Counted from the stretch's first letter, positions 27,924 to 38,139 are shown. The stretch is 64,000 nt of DNA from Planctomycetota bacterium (GCA_029259935.1 JAJDEH010000019.1:21564-85563); one strand, 5' to 3'. Numbers and translations: made by a program. Notes: generated from the sequence alone by a model not told the origin.

Positions 27924-29210
27924 ATGAATTCCCGAACTTTGTTGATATTGTTGCTCCTGGGCACGTTATTCCTGGGCACCTCGATCGCGCCAGTGACGGC
28001 TCAGGATTCCCCTATCGACGGAGTGGGGTCGTCCGCATTTCAACCGCCGAACATCGGTACGGCCACGACACCGCCGAGTCTCAGCCCTAAACAAACGCCA
28101 GCTCCTCAGCCCAAATCGGCCGGAAATTTGTCACCGACCGCGATCGCCCGCCAGCCGGTAAATTCAGCTCCCTTGTCAAGCCTTCCCAGTCAACTGCCAC
28201 GAAGCCACGGCCAAGAGTATCGAACCTACGACATTACGCCGTATACCAGCCGGGTCGAAGGAGTGGACAATCCGCAGCAAGCGGTGATCGATTGGATTCT
28301 GCGCGAGACGGGTCGGGACATTTGGTTTTTGGGTCCCGCCGCTTTTCTGAACGCCGATCGTCAACAGTTGCGCGTCTACCACACGCCCGAGGTGCAAGCG
28401 GTCGTCCGACAAACCCTTGATCGCTTTTTGGCAACTCGGGGGCAGAGTTACGTCATGAGCATGCGATTGGTCACGGTCGGCAGTCCCAACTGGCGGGCGA
28501 AAGCGCTGTCGATGTTGAAGGCGGTGAACGTCGAAACGCCAGGTATTGAAGCTTGGATGGTCTCCAAGGAAAACGCGGCCGTCTTGCTGGGTGATTTGAA
28601 AAAGCGCGCCGATTGTCAGGAACACAATTCGCCCAACGTCGTGATCCATAACGGCCAGTATCACACCGTGTCGCGCCGGCAACCGCGAAGTTTTGTACGA
28701 AGTGTCCGCCCGCGAGCGGATTCGTATACTGGTTACGACCTCGACATGGGACAATTCAACGAGGGCTATTCGCTGGAACTGAGCCCGCTATTCTCCGTGG
28801 ACGGCAAAACGATCGACGGCGTCCTCAAGTGTTCGGTCGATCAAGTCGAACGCTTCGTGAACATCCCCATCGACGTTCCGGTGATCAGCGGTGGTCGCCA
28901 ACGCGTCCAAGTTCAAGTGCCGCAGGTTGTTAGCTGGCGGCTGCACGAGCGGTTCCGTTGGCCCGTCGACCAAGTGCTGCTGTTGAGCTGCGGGGTCGTG
29001 GCGATGCCCGGACCGGAGCGAAAAAACGCGCTCGACACACCGCTCACTAATCCGTTCGGAATCCGCTTTCCACTGGGCAAGACACCGGGGCGCGCCGATG
29101 CCCTCTTGTTGATTGAGTGCAAAGGCAAGGGCGACGAACTGTTGATCGACGCCCAACGTACCGCCAATCGAGGCCGGTCGACCACGGGCACGGGTTTGCT
29201 GCAACGATAG
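27924..29210 (+). CDS. Secreted protein of unknown function
   Basis: 428 residues. Clear signal peptide (MNSRTLLILLLLGTLFLGTSI, cleavage after VTA). A Pro/Ser-rich linker (residues 30-90) precedes a folded region whose pattern (YDITPYTSRVEGVDNPQQAVIDWI, QLRVYHTPEVQAVVRQTLDRFL) resembles the short beta-alpha domains of secretin-type proteins; ELSPLFSVDGKTIDGVLKCSVDQVE and QVPQVVSWRLHERFRWP follow. Comparable secretin-like pieces occur in other planctomycete exported proteins, including the tail of the protein at 57461-60019. No pilus or type II genes are nearby. Confidence 0.8.
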   Translation: MNSRTLLILLLLGTLFLGTSIAPVTAQDSPIDGVGSSAFQPPNIGTATTPPSLSPKQTPAPQPKSAGNLSPTAIARQPVNSAPLSSLPSQLPRSHGQEYRTYDITPYTSRVEGVDNPQQAVIDWILRETGRDIWFLGPAAFLNADRQQLRVYHTPEVQAVVRQTLDRFLATRGQSYVMSMRLVTVGSPNWRAKALSMLKAVNVETPGIEAWMVSKENAAVLLGDLKKRADCQEHNSPNVVIHNGQYHTVSRRQPRSFVRSVRPRADSYTGYDLDMGQFNEGYSLELSPLFSVDGKTIDGVLKCSVDQVERFVNIPIDVPVISGGRQRVQVQVPQVVSWRLHERFRWPVDQVLLLSCGVVAMPGPERKNALDTPLTNPFGIRFPLGKTPGRADALLLIECKGKGDELLIDAQRTANRGRSTTGTGLLQR

Positions 29211-29234
29211 TTGGACTGGGTGTACAGCCAAGCC

Positions 29235-30230
29235 TTACTTGGATTTTTCCGGCGCGAGCGCTGGTGACTTGGCCGGGGCCTTGGCGGTCGGTAACGCATC
29301 CGCTTCGAGATCCCCGATCGCATATTGAACGCCATCAAGCATGTGAGCCAAGATCATCGGGTCCCAATAGGTGTCTTCACGATGGCCAAAGTTGGTGTAG
29401 AAGACGCGGCCTTTTTCATACTCTCGGACCCAGGATACCGCTACTTCCCGCGGGCCGGTTCCGTAGTCCTTTTGGTAACGCTCGTTACGCGGGTTCTTCA
29501 GCGGATCGGTGACCGCTTTCTTGGTCATATCAAGGCTTACCAGCACGCGCAGCACTTCCGGGCCTTGGTACGAATCGGGCCGGTACTGATAGATTTCGTC
29601 TTGGTGCCAAAACCCGCTTCCATTGAAGGCCCGGTTTAGCGCGTGGCCAGGATCGTCCAGCTTGAAGGCCCAGTTGCCGCCCGCGCCCCAGGGATGGCCA
29701 TTGAAACGGCCCCCCACCATTTCGCAGCAATTGGGGTGCGCGTTGAAATTGTCACTGGCCGCGTGAAAGCCAGCAAAGCCCTTGCCGCTGGCGACGAAAT
29801 CCAGCAGCGCTTGTTCTTGTTTCGGATCTCGAAACTTGAGATGCGTCGTGTTATTGAAGATTAAGCAATCGTACTTCTTTAGATTCCCGGCATCGAACAC
29901 GTCATAGGTATCGGCTAGATCCACTTTGAACGCGCCGGTCTTGCGGCCCATTTCCTGGACGGCCAGATTCGCGATGGGAATCGAGGTGTGAATGAAACCT
30001 TCGCAGCGATAGAACACGAGTACGCGGCGATCATGTTTGGGCGTTATGGTCGCTTTGCCTGGCACTGCCTTGGCGATCAATTGCTGCTGCTGGTCGGTGA
30101 TCGGCTTGAACCTGGCAGCTTTCTTTTCCTCCCAAGTAGGGGGCCGTTTTGGTTTCGGCTCCTGAGCGAAGGCTTGGGCCGCGACAGAAAGTACGGTCAA
30201 GATGACGATCGAATTGGCAAAGTTTTTCAT
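29235..30230 (-). CDS. Exported ThuA-like domain protein
   Basis: 331 residues. Signal peptide MKNFANSIVILTVLSVAAQAFA. The ThuA-like fold (class I glutamine-amidotransferase-like flavodoxin sheet) covers about 65-300: VLVFYRCEGFIHTSIPIA, YDCLIFNNTTHLKF, GKGFAGFHAASDNF, WHQDEIYQYRP and DPMILAHMLDGVQYA near the end. ThuA takes part in trehalose use; the exported planctomycete members are of unknown function, with a trehalose or sugar link only assumed. It sits in the same region as DUF1080- and PPC-type secreted proteins. Confidence 0.88.
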   Translation of the reverse strand: MKNFANSIVILTVLSVAAQAFAQEPKPKRPPTWEEKKAARFKPITDQQQQLIAKAVPGKATITPKHDRRVLVFYRCEGFIHTSIPIANLAVQEMGRKTGAFKVDLADTYDVFDAGNLKKYDCLIFNNTTHLKFRDPKQEQALLDFVASGKGFAGFHAASDNFNAHPNCCEMVGGRFNGHPWGAGGNWAFKLDDPGHALNRAFNGSGFWHQDEIYQYRPDSYQGPEVLRVLVSLDMTKKAVTDPLKNPRNERYQKDYGTGPREVAVSWVREYEKGRVFYTNFGHREDTYWDPMILAHMLDGVQYAIGDLEADALPTAKAPAKSPALAPEKSK

Positions 30231-30395
30231 GGTCTCACTTTCAAGCTGACGGCGCGGACACGCGAAGTACTTTTCCAGCCGGGTTGCGGCGAATTCTGGA
30301 TCATAATTCGCCGGCGCGCTCCGAGCAACTATGGCGCGGCGTCACAAATTGGCCCCGGCGCGTATAATTAGCGTCGACGAACAAAACATTCACGA

Positions 30396-33350
30396 ATGAT
30401 TTCAAGGGCGACAATGGGTGGCGATCCAGCAAAAGAAGGCACCGACCAGATTTTCATTTCTTACGCGCGCGTCGACGGGGAAAAATTCGCGAATTACCTG
30501 GCTGACCGGCTCGACGAAAACGGCTTTCCGGTTTGGATGGACCAGCGGAACATCCCCAAAGGAGCCGATTGGGATTCGGAAATCGACCGCGCGCTGAGTC
30601 GTTCCGCCGCCCTTCTGCTCGTCGCCACGCCCGGGGCGGCGATTTCCGATCAAGTCAAAGGCGAATGGCTGCACGCGCTCAACAATCACACGCCGCTGTT
30701 TCCGCTGCTCATCGCGGATTGCGAATTGCCACGGACGCTAAAGGTCCACGACTTTGTCGACTTCCAAAACGGCTATGAACAGGCGTTCGCTCGGTTGATG
30801 CACGCGTTGGAAGACCCCATGCGTGCTCTGCTGGAACGGCTTGAAGAAAAAGTGGCCCAACTGCAAGCCGCTCGACAGGCGACGGCCGACGCGGAACTGG
30901 TCGCGCGCTACGATCACAAGATCGTGGAACTTCAGAGTGTGATTGATCAGCGGACATCTCGCGTCAAGACCCAACTGGCCCGCATTGAAAGGGGATTGGG
31001 CGATGAAAAATTACCGAGCCCAGGCAAAAGCGCCCCGCTGGACGCTCCCATGGTACGAACGGCCGGCCGCCGCCCGCAAGACGTTACCGAGTTCTTCAAG
31101 GACCGCCAATTGGTGCGTGAACAGATGAGTCAGATTCTGGCCGCCGGAACGCCGCGCATCGTGACGGTCATCGGGCGGGGGGGAATGGGCAAGACCGCGG
31201 TCTGCTGCAAGGTGTTGCGGGATCTTGAACAACATCGTTGGCAACACGAATCCGATTCGCTGCCGCGTCTGCACGGCATCGCCTATTTGAGTACTCGAAC
31301 CGGTGGCATATCCGGCGAACGGCTCTTTTTCGATTCACTTTCCCTGCTGCCAAACGAAACGCAGGAGCGGTTGAAGAAGCTTTGGGTGCGGTCGGAACTG
31401 CCGCTGGAGGAGAAATTTGCGTCGCTGTTGGAAGCGATCGGCGATCGTCCCTGCGTGATGCTGTGGGACAATATGGAAGACTTGCTGGACGACGGCGGCG
31501 CGCTGACTAGCCCCGCGCTGGCGTCGTTTCTGGATGTCTTCGTCAAGACGCCGCACGCCTGCCGGCTGTTGCTCAACACACGCGAAGCCATACCGCTTGG
31601 CGCGGACGTGCTGCGCCATGAGTATCGCGTGGGATTGGTTGATGGATTGCCCGAGGAAGATTCGATTGCCTTGCTGCGAGAATTGGACCCCAGCGGGACC
31701 TACGGGCTGGCCGACGCCTCGGACGAACAACTTCGGCGCGTGGCGCGTTGCACGTTTGGCGTGCCGCGGGCGCTGGAAATCGTAGCCGGCATCTTGGCCA
31801 ACGACCCGTTCAGCGAAATTGACGAACTGACCGATGACTTCTACAGTCACGAAGAAGTGGTGCAAAAGCTGGCCAAGGAAAACTATCGACGACTGGATGA
31901 AGACGCCCGTCTGGTGTTGCAGGCGATCGCCATTTTCGCGCGGCCCATCTCCCGGAACGCGCTCGACTTTCTGTTGGTCCAATTTTCGCCCGGAATCAAT
32001 GTTCCCGCGGTCCTGCGCCGGCTGGTCAGCACGCATATCGCCAGCATCGACCGGGCCAGCAAACTTGTATCGCTGCACCCGATCGACCGCGAGTACATCT
32101 TGAGCCAAATGCCCGCCGATGGCGAACGGTCCTTGCAGGCCATGCACCGCGCGGCCGCGGAATATTATCGGTCGATCCAATCGGTGGATCTGAAAGACCT
32201 CCGACATGTCGAAGTGCAACACACCACCCATCTCGTGCCGCAGTTCGAACATTTGTGCGAAGCGGGCGAGTTCAATCAGGCGGCGATCATCTTTGCGAAA
32301 TTGAGTTACGCGCTGGTCTGGCGAGGTTGTGGCGAGCAAGCACGACAGATGTCCGCCCGACTGCGGGACCAGCCGCTTTCAGATCCAGCACGCTGTGGTT
32401 TCCTCATTGCGGAGATCGCCTTGGCGACCATCCTGGGCCCGTTGGAAGAAGCCGCCCGAATCGCAGACGAAACGATCGACTTGGCGCGCGAACTGAACGA
32501 TTTGGAGGCGGAAGTACAGGCATTGCACCAACTGATTACGGTGTATCGTTACTTGGACGATAGTACGCGCGCGCTGGCAGCGTGCAAGCGAGCGCGCCAA
32601 ATCTATGAACAATTGGGGGATGTCGATCTGACGCGGGATTGCATCCGGAAGGAATGTCTTGTCCTTACCTACCGTGGAGATCTTCCGCTCGCCCGTCAAA
32701 GAGCCGATGAACTGCTGGCCCAAGCCCACGATGCTGACTTGGAAGGGAATGCTCACAATGTGCTGTCCGCCATTCATCAATTGTCCGGAGACTTTCAGGC
32801 GTCGATCGCCCATTGCCGACGGGCGCTCGCGGCTTGGCAACGCCCCGAGACGGATGCCTTCGTCTATGTACTCAATACGCTGGGCATGTCCCTGTTTCGC
32901 TCGGGCGAGATTGACGAGGCCAAGTCCACCTTTATCGACGGACGGCAGGCGGGCGACGATGTTCAAAGTCCGCGGGCCGCTGGATTTTGCTTGCATAACC
33001 TGACGATCGTGCATTGTCTGTTAGGCGAAGCCAAGGAAGCCGCCGAAATGCATGGCGACGCTCAAACCGCCATGGACCGAATGGGCTTGGGGGAACCGAC
33101 TCGCGCGGTGGGGCACGCGATCGACGCCCTTCATCGGGGCCAGTCGCGCGAGCAAGCCGATGCGTTGCTTCAATGTGCTCGCCTGTCGGCGAAAAATCCC
33201 GATCTCTTCGGGCCGCAAGCGCTGCTGCGGCCCATTCTGCAACTCGCGGATCAGGCGGGTGCCGACGATCTCGCGCAACAGGCGGCCGCGCTGGTGGCGG
33301 ATTTCGAGGCCAAGCTTGTCCTTCCTACGCCGGAATCCACCAATGACTAA
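30396..33350 (+). CDS. TIR-domain STAND ATPase with TPR repeats
   Basis: 984 residues (a second ATG six codons in, with AAGGG just before it, may be the true start). A TIR domain (about 17-145: IFISYARVDGEKFANYL, VWMDQRNIPKGADWDSEI, with Glu90-Trp91 in VKGEW as a likely NADase glutamate) is followed by a coiled segment (150-210), an NB-ARC-type ATPase (Walker A G260-RGGMG-K266-T267; Walker B VMLWDN, D358) and a C-terminal region of TPR-like helices (about 590-970). TIR-NB-ARC-TPR is the plan of plant NLR-like and bacterial STAND defence proteins, which sense a target and then deplete NAD. Defence role is inferred from architecture alone; no defence island markers flank it. Confidence 0.9.
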   Translation: MISRATMGGDPAKEGTDQIFISYARVDGEKFANYLADRLDENGFPVWMDQRNIPKGADWDSEIDRALSRSAALLLVATPGAAISDQVKGEWLHALNNHTPLFPLLIADCELPRTLKVHDFVDFQNGYEQAFARLMHALEDPMRALLERLEEKVAQLQAARQATADAELVARYDHKIVELQSVIDQRTSRVKTQLARIERGLGDEKLPSPGKSAPLDAPMVRTAGRRPQDVTEFFKDRQLVREQMSQILAAGTPRIVTVIGRGGMGKTAVCCKVLRDLEQHRWQHESDSLPRLHGIAYLSTRTGGISGERLFFDSLSLLPNETQERLKKLWVRSELPLEEKFASLLEAIGDRPCVMLWDNMEDLLDDGGALTSPALASFLDVFVKTPHACRLLLNTREAIPLGADVLRHEYRVGLVDGLPEEDSIALLRELDPSGTYGLADASDEQLRRVARCTFGVPRALEIVAGILANDPFSEIDELTDDFYSHEEVVQKLAKENYRRLDEDARLVLQAIAIFARPISRNALDFLLVQFSPGINVPAVLRRLVSTHIASIDRASKLVSLHPIDREYILSQMPADGERSLQAMHRAAAEYYRSIQSVDLKDLRHVEVQHTTHLVPQFEHLCEAGEFNQAAIIFAKLSYALVWRGCGEQARQMSARLRDQPLSDPARCGFLIAEIALATILGPLEEAARIADETIDLARELNDLEAEVQALHQLITVYRYLDDSTRALAACKRARQIYEQLGDVDLTRDCIRKECLVLTYRGDLPLARQRADELLAQAHDADLEGNAHNVLSAIHQLSGDFQASIAHCRRALAAWQRPETDAFVYVLNTLGMSLFRSGEIDEAKSTFIDGRQAGDDVQSPRAAGFCLHNLTIVHCLLGEAKEAAEMHGDAQTAMDRMGLGEPTRAVGHAIDALHRGQSREQADALLQCARLSAKNPDLFGPQALLRPILQLADQAGADDLAQQAAALVADFEAKLVLPTPESTND

Positions 33351-33403
33351 CGCGGCAAGTCGCTATCGCCTGCGACGACCCTCACAACCACCGCGAGCCC
33401 ATC

Positions 33404-34249
33404 ATGGATCAGGATCTCGTCGCAAAAATTAGCCAAACCTATGCGGATCATCCGCTGACCGCGGCCCGCCTTTTGCAACGCGTCGAGCAACGCCGAGGGA
33501 ATCTGGCCGGGATCACCGAGATTGATTTCGCTGAGGATTCCGAGAGCTTTCTTACCGATCAGAATCACCTTGGCGGCTTGAAATCGGTGCGCGAGCTAGC
33601 CGCCGAACTGAACGTGCGGCCCGGCACCACGGTACTCGACATTGGCGCGGGGCTCGGTGGACCCGCACGATTGCTCGCGCACGAGTATGGATGCCGGTGT
33701 CACGGCGTCGAGCTGACTCGCGTCCGTTACGAAGACGCGCTCCGTTTGACACAGCTTGTTTCGTTGGGTCACTTGGTCAGTTTTACTCACGGCGACTTTC
33801 TGGAAGTCACATTGCCGCAAGAGCGATACGATGTGGTGCTTGGATTGGGTTCGTTCAATCACTTTCCCGATTTGGCCATGTTGTTGCGACGGTGCCGCAA
33901 GGTCCTGCAAGGCGATGGACAGCTTTCAATTGGCGAAGCGTATCTACACCGCGAGCCCGCGGATGGCTGGGAACGGGAGAGCCTGGAGGCATTGTTTGAT
34001 TGCTGGAACGGCCGCAGCCGAACGCAAGCAACGTGGCTGGAGACACTGTCGGAAACCGGGTTCACCGTGGACGATTGGCGTGACGCGACGGAGTGCCTTT
34101 CCACCGATCTAGCCAAACTGCTCGATGCCCAGGCGGCGGGCCGAATGGGCTCAGTCTCGAAACTCGAAATTCGCGCATGGCAGCTTGCCCAGCAGTTGTC
34201 GGAACGCAAACTACTGGGGTATTTCCGGCTGCGGGCAAGAATGGCCTAA
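33404..34249 (+). CDS. SAM-dependent class I methyltransferase
   Basis: 281 residues. Motif I (VLDIGAGLGGPARLLAHEYG, acidic ELT at the end of strand 2), motif II (FTHGDFLEV), motif III (YDVVLGLGSFNHFPDL) and the post-motif WDGQLSIGEAY-like strand are visible. No substrate-defining domain could be seen. It starts 53 bases after the TIR protein, on the same strand, and may share its transcript; a link to the defence-like gene is possible but unproven. It is immediately followed by a 117-base inverted repeat. Confidence 0.85.
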   Translation: MDQDLVAKISQTYADHPLTAARLLQRVEQRRGNLAGITEIDFAEDSESFLTDQNHLGGLKSVRELAAELNVRPGTTVLDIGAGLGGPARLLAHEYGCRCHGVELTRVRYEDALRLTQLVSLGHLVSFTHGDFLEVTLPQERYDVVLGLGSFNHFPDLAMLLRRCRKVLQGDGQLSIGEAYLHREPADGWERESLEALFDCWNGRSRTQATWLETLSETGFTVDDWRDATECLSTDLAKLLDAQAAGRMGSVSKLEIRAWQLAQQLSERKLLGYFRLRARMA

Positions 34250-34366
34250 GGATCGTTCGCGAAACAAGTGTCGCGTTTTGATCAGCCGTTGGGCGTTAGC
34301 CCCGGTTTTTCAGAACCGGACGCTAACGCATTCCGGCTAACGGGACACTAATTGCCCGAACGATCC
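34250..34366. repeat. 117-base nested inverted repeat
   Basis: Starts one base after the methyltransferase stop. GGATCGTTCG (34250-34259) pairs with CGAACGATCC (34357-34366); inside, AGTGTC pairs with GACACT and GCGTTAGC with GCTAACGC. Like the element at 12123-12254, it folds on itself, lacks an ORF, and may be a non-autonomous mobile element or a terminator-like structure. Confidence 0.8.
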
Positions 34367-34426
34367 TAACTTCGAATGGCTCGGTGGGATGAGGCGCGGG
34401 ATTGGGCGAGTCGCCACGTCATCCAC

Positions 34427-35458
34427 TTAATCGAACATACCGTAATGGGGGCGGTGGCAGACTACGAAGGTCGTGCATTTCGAAAGATCTTTTAGTCGTT
34501 CGGCACCGACATAGGCACAAGCGCTGCGGATGCCTCCGGTGATCTCCTGCAGCGTTTCTTTGACAGGGCCTTTGTGGGGTACGACCACTTCATTCCCTTC
34601 ACAAGCCCGATAGTCCCGGCGGCCACCTGCGTACTTTTCCAGCGCCGTGCGGCTCGACATCCCGTAGAACTTCATGCCGACGCGCTGGCCGTCTTCTTCG
34701 ATCCATTCTCCTTCACATTCGTCGTGTCCGGCCAACATGCTGCCGAGCATCACGAAATCGGCTCCGGCCGCGAAGGCTTTTACGACGTCTCCCGGCGTTT
34801 TGCAGCCGCCGTCCGCGCAGACATAACCGCGCAATCCGTGGGCCGCATCGGCACACTCGATGATGGCCGACAGTTGCGGGTAACCAACGGCGGTCGTACG
34901 GCGAGTCGCGCAAACACTGCCGGGCCCAATGCCAACCTTGACGATATCGGCCGCGCCCGAAATCAACAGTTCTTGCACCATCTCGGGCGTGGCGATGTTT
35001 CCGGCCATGATCGTCACGTGCGGAAAGACTTCACGAATTCGCTTGACGCGATCGACGAAAAACTGAGTGTATCCGTTCGCCGCGTCGACGCAGACAAAAC
35101 GCAGATCGGTCTTTGCCTTCACGGATCGCAGTTTCTCGAATTCGTCGTCCTTGATACCCAGCGTAAAAAAGTTACTGACCTGCTGGGATTCGTTGCCAAA
35201 GAAATCGATGAGCTTGTCGGCGTCGTAGTACTTGTGCAGACAGGTCATCATCTCTGGGCCCAGCGCCTGGGCCATCGTCATCGTGCCCACGGTATCCATG
35301 TTCGAGGCGATGATGGGAATCCCCGTCCACTCCGCGCCGCTGTTGAGAAAGCTGTATCGTCGCGGCAATATAATCGCCGCTCGACTAGGAGCTTCCGAAC
35401 GCTTGGGGCGAATCAGGACATCGTCAAAGTCAAGTTTGGGATCATTGTCGATGCGCAT
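34427..35458 (-). CDS. guaC: GMP reductase
   Basis: 343 residues, the normal length. The IMPDH/GMPR barrel is recognised by FDDVLIRPKR, ASNMDTVGTMTMA, CVDAANGY, VGIGPGSVCATRRTTAVGYPQ (catalytic Cys183) and ADGGCKTPGDVVKAFAAGADFVMLGSMLAG. The lack of CBS domains and the GRDYRACEGNEV-like segment (GGRRDYRACEGNEVVVPHKG) point to GMP reductase rather than IMP dehydrogenase. The enzyme converts GMP to IMP with NADPH in purine salvage. Encoded on the minus strand, apart from the der gene by 172 bases. Confidence 0.95.
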   Translation of the reverse strand: MRIDNDPKLDFDDVLIRPKRSEAPSRAAIILPRRYSFLNSGAEWTGIPIIASNMDTVGTMTMAQALGPEMMTCLHKYYDADKLIDFFGNESQQVSNFFTLGIKDDEFEKLRSVKAKTDLRFVCVDAANGYTQFFVDRVKRIREVFPHVTIMAGNIATPEMVQELLISGAADIVKVGIGPGSVCATRRTTAVGYPQLSAIIECADAAHGLRGYVCADGGCKTPGDVVKAFAAGADFVMLGSMLAGHDECEGEWIEEDGQRVGMKFYGMSSRTALEKYAGGRRDYRACEGNEVVVPHKGPVKETLQEITGGIRSACAYVGAERLKDLSKCTTFVVCHRPHYGMFD

Positions 35459-35629
35459 AAGGGAGGACCCGTTGGCGGTTGTAAGTAAGAAGAATGCCCA
35501 TGCGAAGGGCCTGGTGTCGCGAAACGTAGTGCGCTATCAAAGCTGATGCTGGAGTTGGAGTACAGCTTTCAGGCCGAGAAGACAGGCTAAGGCCTGGACT
35601 TCAACCCCACTTCTAAAAGGGACAAGGCG

Positions 35630-36997
35630 CTACGCTTCATTCTTCGCCACCACTTTGGGGCTGATTTCGTCGCGGTTGTCTTCCCGGTGCCGAGTGTGCA
35701 GATACAGTTTGATCGGAACTTCTCCAAAGTCGAGCTGATCCCGAAGCACGCTCAGCAAGTAACGGCGATAAGTATTGTCAAACGCCTTGGGATTGCTGCA
35801 CATCATGACGATGGTTGGCGGCTGTTCGGCGACTTGAGTTGCGTAGTAGATTTTGGGCCGGCGATTTTGGTAGACCCCCGGCGGATGATGGTGGATCGCC
35901 TGACGCACCAGTCGGTTCAGCGGGCCCGTGCTGATCCGCTCGCGAGATTGCTTGAACAGCATCTGGGTGTGGTTCAGCAGAGCCTTGACATTCTTGCCGG
36001 TCTGTCCCGTGATAAAGGCGATCGGAACGTACCACATCGTCTTGAAATTGTCGCGCAGATACGTGACCCATTTTTCCGTCGGCATCTGCTTGTGAAGCTG
36101 GTCCCATTTGTTGACGACAAAGATGCAGGGCTTGTACTGTTCCGAAATGTATTTGCACAGTTGCTTGTCGACCTTGCTCAGCCGCTGACAGGAATCAAAG
36201 AACAGCAGCGAGATATCGGCGTGCCGAATGCTACGCTGAGCGCGATGCGTGCTGTAAAAATCGATATCGGTGCGTACGCTTTTCCCTCGCCGCAGACCCG
36301 GAGTATCGATGGCCACGAAGGTTTTGCCATCCATTTCAAATCGAATGTCGACACTGTCGCGTGTGGTTCCCGGCACTTCGCTGACGATCATCCGTTTTGA
36401 TTCAGCCAGCGTGTTGACGAAGGTACTCTTTCCAACGTTTCGTCGACCCACGATGGCAACCTTCATTACCGGTTCGGTCGAGGGAGGGTCGTCGTTCTCC
36501 TTGGGCAATCGTTCGCAAATCAGGTTCAGCAGATTCTCACGGCCACGATTGGCCTTGGTGCTGACGGTGACAATCTTGCCGCGTCCCAGCCGATAGAAAT
36601 CGTTGGCGTCGGAATCCCATTTGGGGCTGTCCGCTTTGTTGGCGACACAGAGAATCGGTTTGTCCACGTAACGCAATTTGGTGGAAACTTCTTCGTCCAG
36701 TGAAGTAATGCCCGCCATCGTATCCAACACGAACAGGATCACGGCGGCGGAGTCGATCGCTTCGGTGATTTGTTCTTCGATTTCCTTGGTCAAGTTGTCG
36801 ACGTCTTGACCGCCCATTCCGCCCGTATCGACGATATCGAAAAAACGATCCTTTTCGTTCATCAAAAAGGTCATGCGGTCGCGGGTGACGCCCGCCGTGT
36901 CGTCGACGATGGCCAAACGTCGCCTGGCCAGCCAATTGAAAATGCTGGACTTTCCGACGTTGGGCCGGCCGACGATGACAACTTTTGGAACGGGCAT
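35630..36997 (-). CDS. der: Ribosome-assembly GTPase Der (EngA)
   Basis: 455 residues with two consecutive G domains, diagnostic of Der. G1 motifs are GRPNVGKS at 9-16 and GRRNVGKS near 184-191; each is followed by its switch region (DDTAGVTRDR and VPGTTRDSVD), DxxG (DTGGMGGQD and DTPGLRRG) and NKxD (NKAD, NKWD). A KH-like C-terminal domain (LNRLVRQAIHHHPPGVYQ...) completes it. Der is needed for 50S subunit maturation. Standard gene in a stable location. Confidence 0.97.
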   Translation of the reverse strand: MPVPKVVIVGRPNVGKSSIFNWLARRRLAIVDDTAGVTRDRMTFLMNEKDRFFDIVDTGGMGGQDVDNLTKEIEEQITEAIDSAAVILFVLDTMAGITSLDEEVSTKLRYVDKPILCVANKADSPKWDSDANDFYRLGRGKIVTVSTKANRGRENLLNLICERLPKENDDPPSTEPVMKVAIVGRRNVGKSTFVNTLAESKRMIVSEVPGTTRDSVDIRFEMDGKTFVAIDTPGLRRGKSVRTDIDFYSTHRAQRSIRHADISLLFFDSCQRLSKVDKQLCKYISEQYKPCIFVVNKWDQLHKQMPTEKWVTYLRDNFKTMWYVPIAFITGQTGKNVKALLNHTQMLFKQSRERISTGPLNRLVRQAIHHHPPGVYQNRRPKIYYATQVAEQPPTIVMMCSNPKAFDNTYRRYLLSVLRDQLDFGEVPIKLYLHTRHREDNRDEISPKVVAKNEA

Positions 36998-37373
36998 GGT
37001 CTAGATAATTTCAACTGCGAAAGCCGTTGCATTCGCTTCCGAGCGACCAACGAGCCATTGGGTTGGGTGCGAGTATTCGGTCGCGGCAGCTTGCGACGCT
37101 GCCACCATTACGCTCGCGCGAAACTTTCTCAACTATCATCATAGTTGATGATTCCTGGCAAGGACAGGCTGCTGGCACCGCTCGTGTGCAGCCCCAAGGA
37201 TGGCTCCACGGGGCCGCAGCACGTCCAATTCGCCCTGCTATTCGTAAACGGAGAGTGCTGCTTGGCGATTTTCTTGTCGCCCGCCGGTCGTCTGCTGGCC
37301 GTTCCATGGTGCCTCTCGTATACTCAGTGTCTCGGCGTGCAAACCGGCTCAATGGAAGGGGTTTCTGGGCCCA
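36998..37373. other. Intergenic region with a perfect palindrome
   Basis: 376 bases between divergent der and the uracil-DNA glycosylase gene. No ORF is convincing. TCAACTAT-CATC-ATAGTTGA at 37129-37148 is an exact 20-base inverted repeat (8-base arms) and may be an operator or RNA hairpin for one of the two genes. Confidence 0.5.
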
Positions 37374-38117
37374 ATGAACGAAGAAACTCTACAACGCACC
37401 CTGATTCAGACCCTCCAGAGTCTTCAGCGGTCAGGTGTTAAGGACTTGCCGCGAGTTGCCGTCCCCCTCCCCGCCCCGGCCGCAGTCGCACAAGATCCTT
37501 CTCCCCAGCCCGGCGACTCGGTTTCGCGAAAGCCAGACGAACAACAGCAGCTACGCGTATTGAACGAGGAGGTTGCCCGGTGCGATTTGTGCCATGAATT
37601 GGCCAGCACGCGAACGCAAACCGTGTTTGGCGTCGGCAATCCGCGGGCCAGACTGTGTTTTTTAGGAGAAGCGCCGGGAGCGGATGAGGATCGCCAAGGC
37701 GAGCCCTTCGTGGGGGCGGCGGGCAAATTGCTGACAAAAATCATTGAAGCCTGCACGCTTCGTCGCGAAGACGTTTATATTCTCAATATTCTCAAATGCC
37801 GCCCACCTGGCAATCGGAACCCGGGTACCGAGGAAGCCGACAATTGCAGTGGATTTCTGCGGCGGCAACTGGAGATCATTCAGCCCGAATACATTTGCTG
37901 CCTGGGCAGCGTGGCCGCTCAAAATCTGCTGCAGACCACGCAGAGTATTGGAAAGCTTCGCGGGCGGTTCTTTCTGCATGGCGACATCAAGGTGATCGCC
38001 ACCTATCATCCCGCTTATCTGCTGCGAACGGACAGTGCCAAACGCCTAGTTTGGGATGACATGAAGATGCTGATGGAAGATATGGGGATCGAGATTCCGG
38101 AAAAGCGGGCGAACTAA
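37374..38117 (+). CDS. Uracil-DNA glycosylase, family 4 type (4Fe-4S)
   Basis: 247 residues. A variable N-terminus is followed by the conserved segment [20 protein letters not shown] (Fe-S Cys pair), the family-4 active-site motif [32 protein letters not shown] (next Fe-S Cys), [12 protein letters not shown] and the closing motif [10 protein letters not shown]. The enzyme excises uracil from DNA to start base-excision repair. mutS lies 5 kb away, but both are probably independent. Function call is strong; the exact subfamily within 4/5 is less certain. Confidence 0.93.
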   Translation: MNEETLQRTLIQTLQSLQRSGVKDLPRVAVPLPAPAAVAQDPSPQPGDSVSRKPDEQQQLRVLNEEVARCDLCHELASTRTQTVFGVGNPRARLCFLGEAPGADEDRQGEPFVGAAGKLLTKIIEACTLRREDVYILNILKCRPPGNRNPGTEEADNCSGFLRRQLEIIQPEYICCLGSVAAQNLLQTTQSIGKLRGRFFLHGDIKVIATYHPAYLLRTDSAKRLVWDDMKMLMEDMGIEIPEKRAN

Positions 38118-38139
38118 TCCGTTTGGCCGCTGCCTGAAT

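Noticed and set aside
36998..37373. Riboswitch upstream of der or the glycosylase
   Set aside because: Only a simple 20-base palindrome was found, with no conserved riboswitch core recognised.
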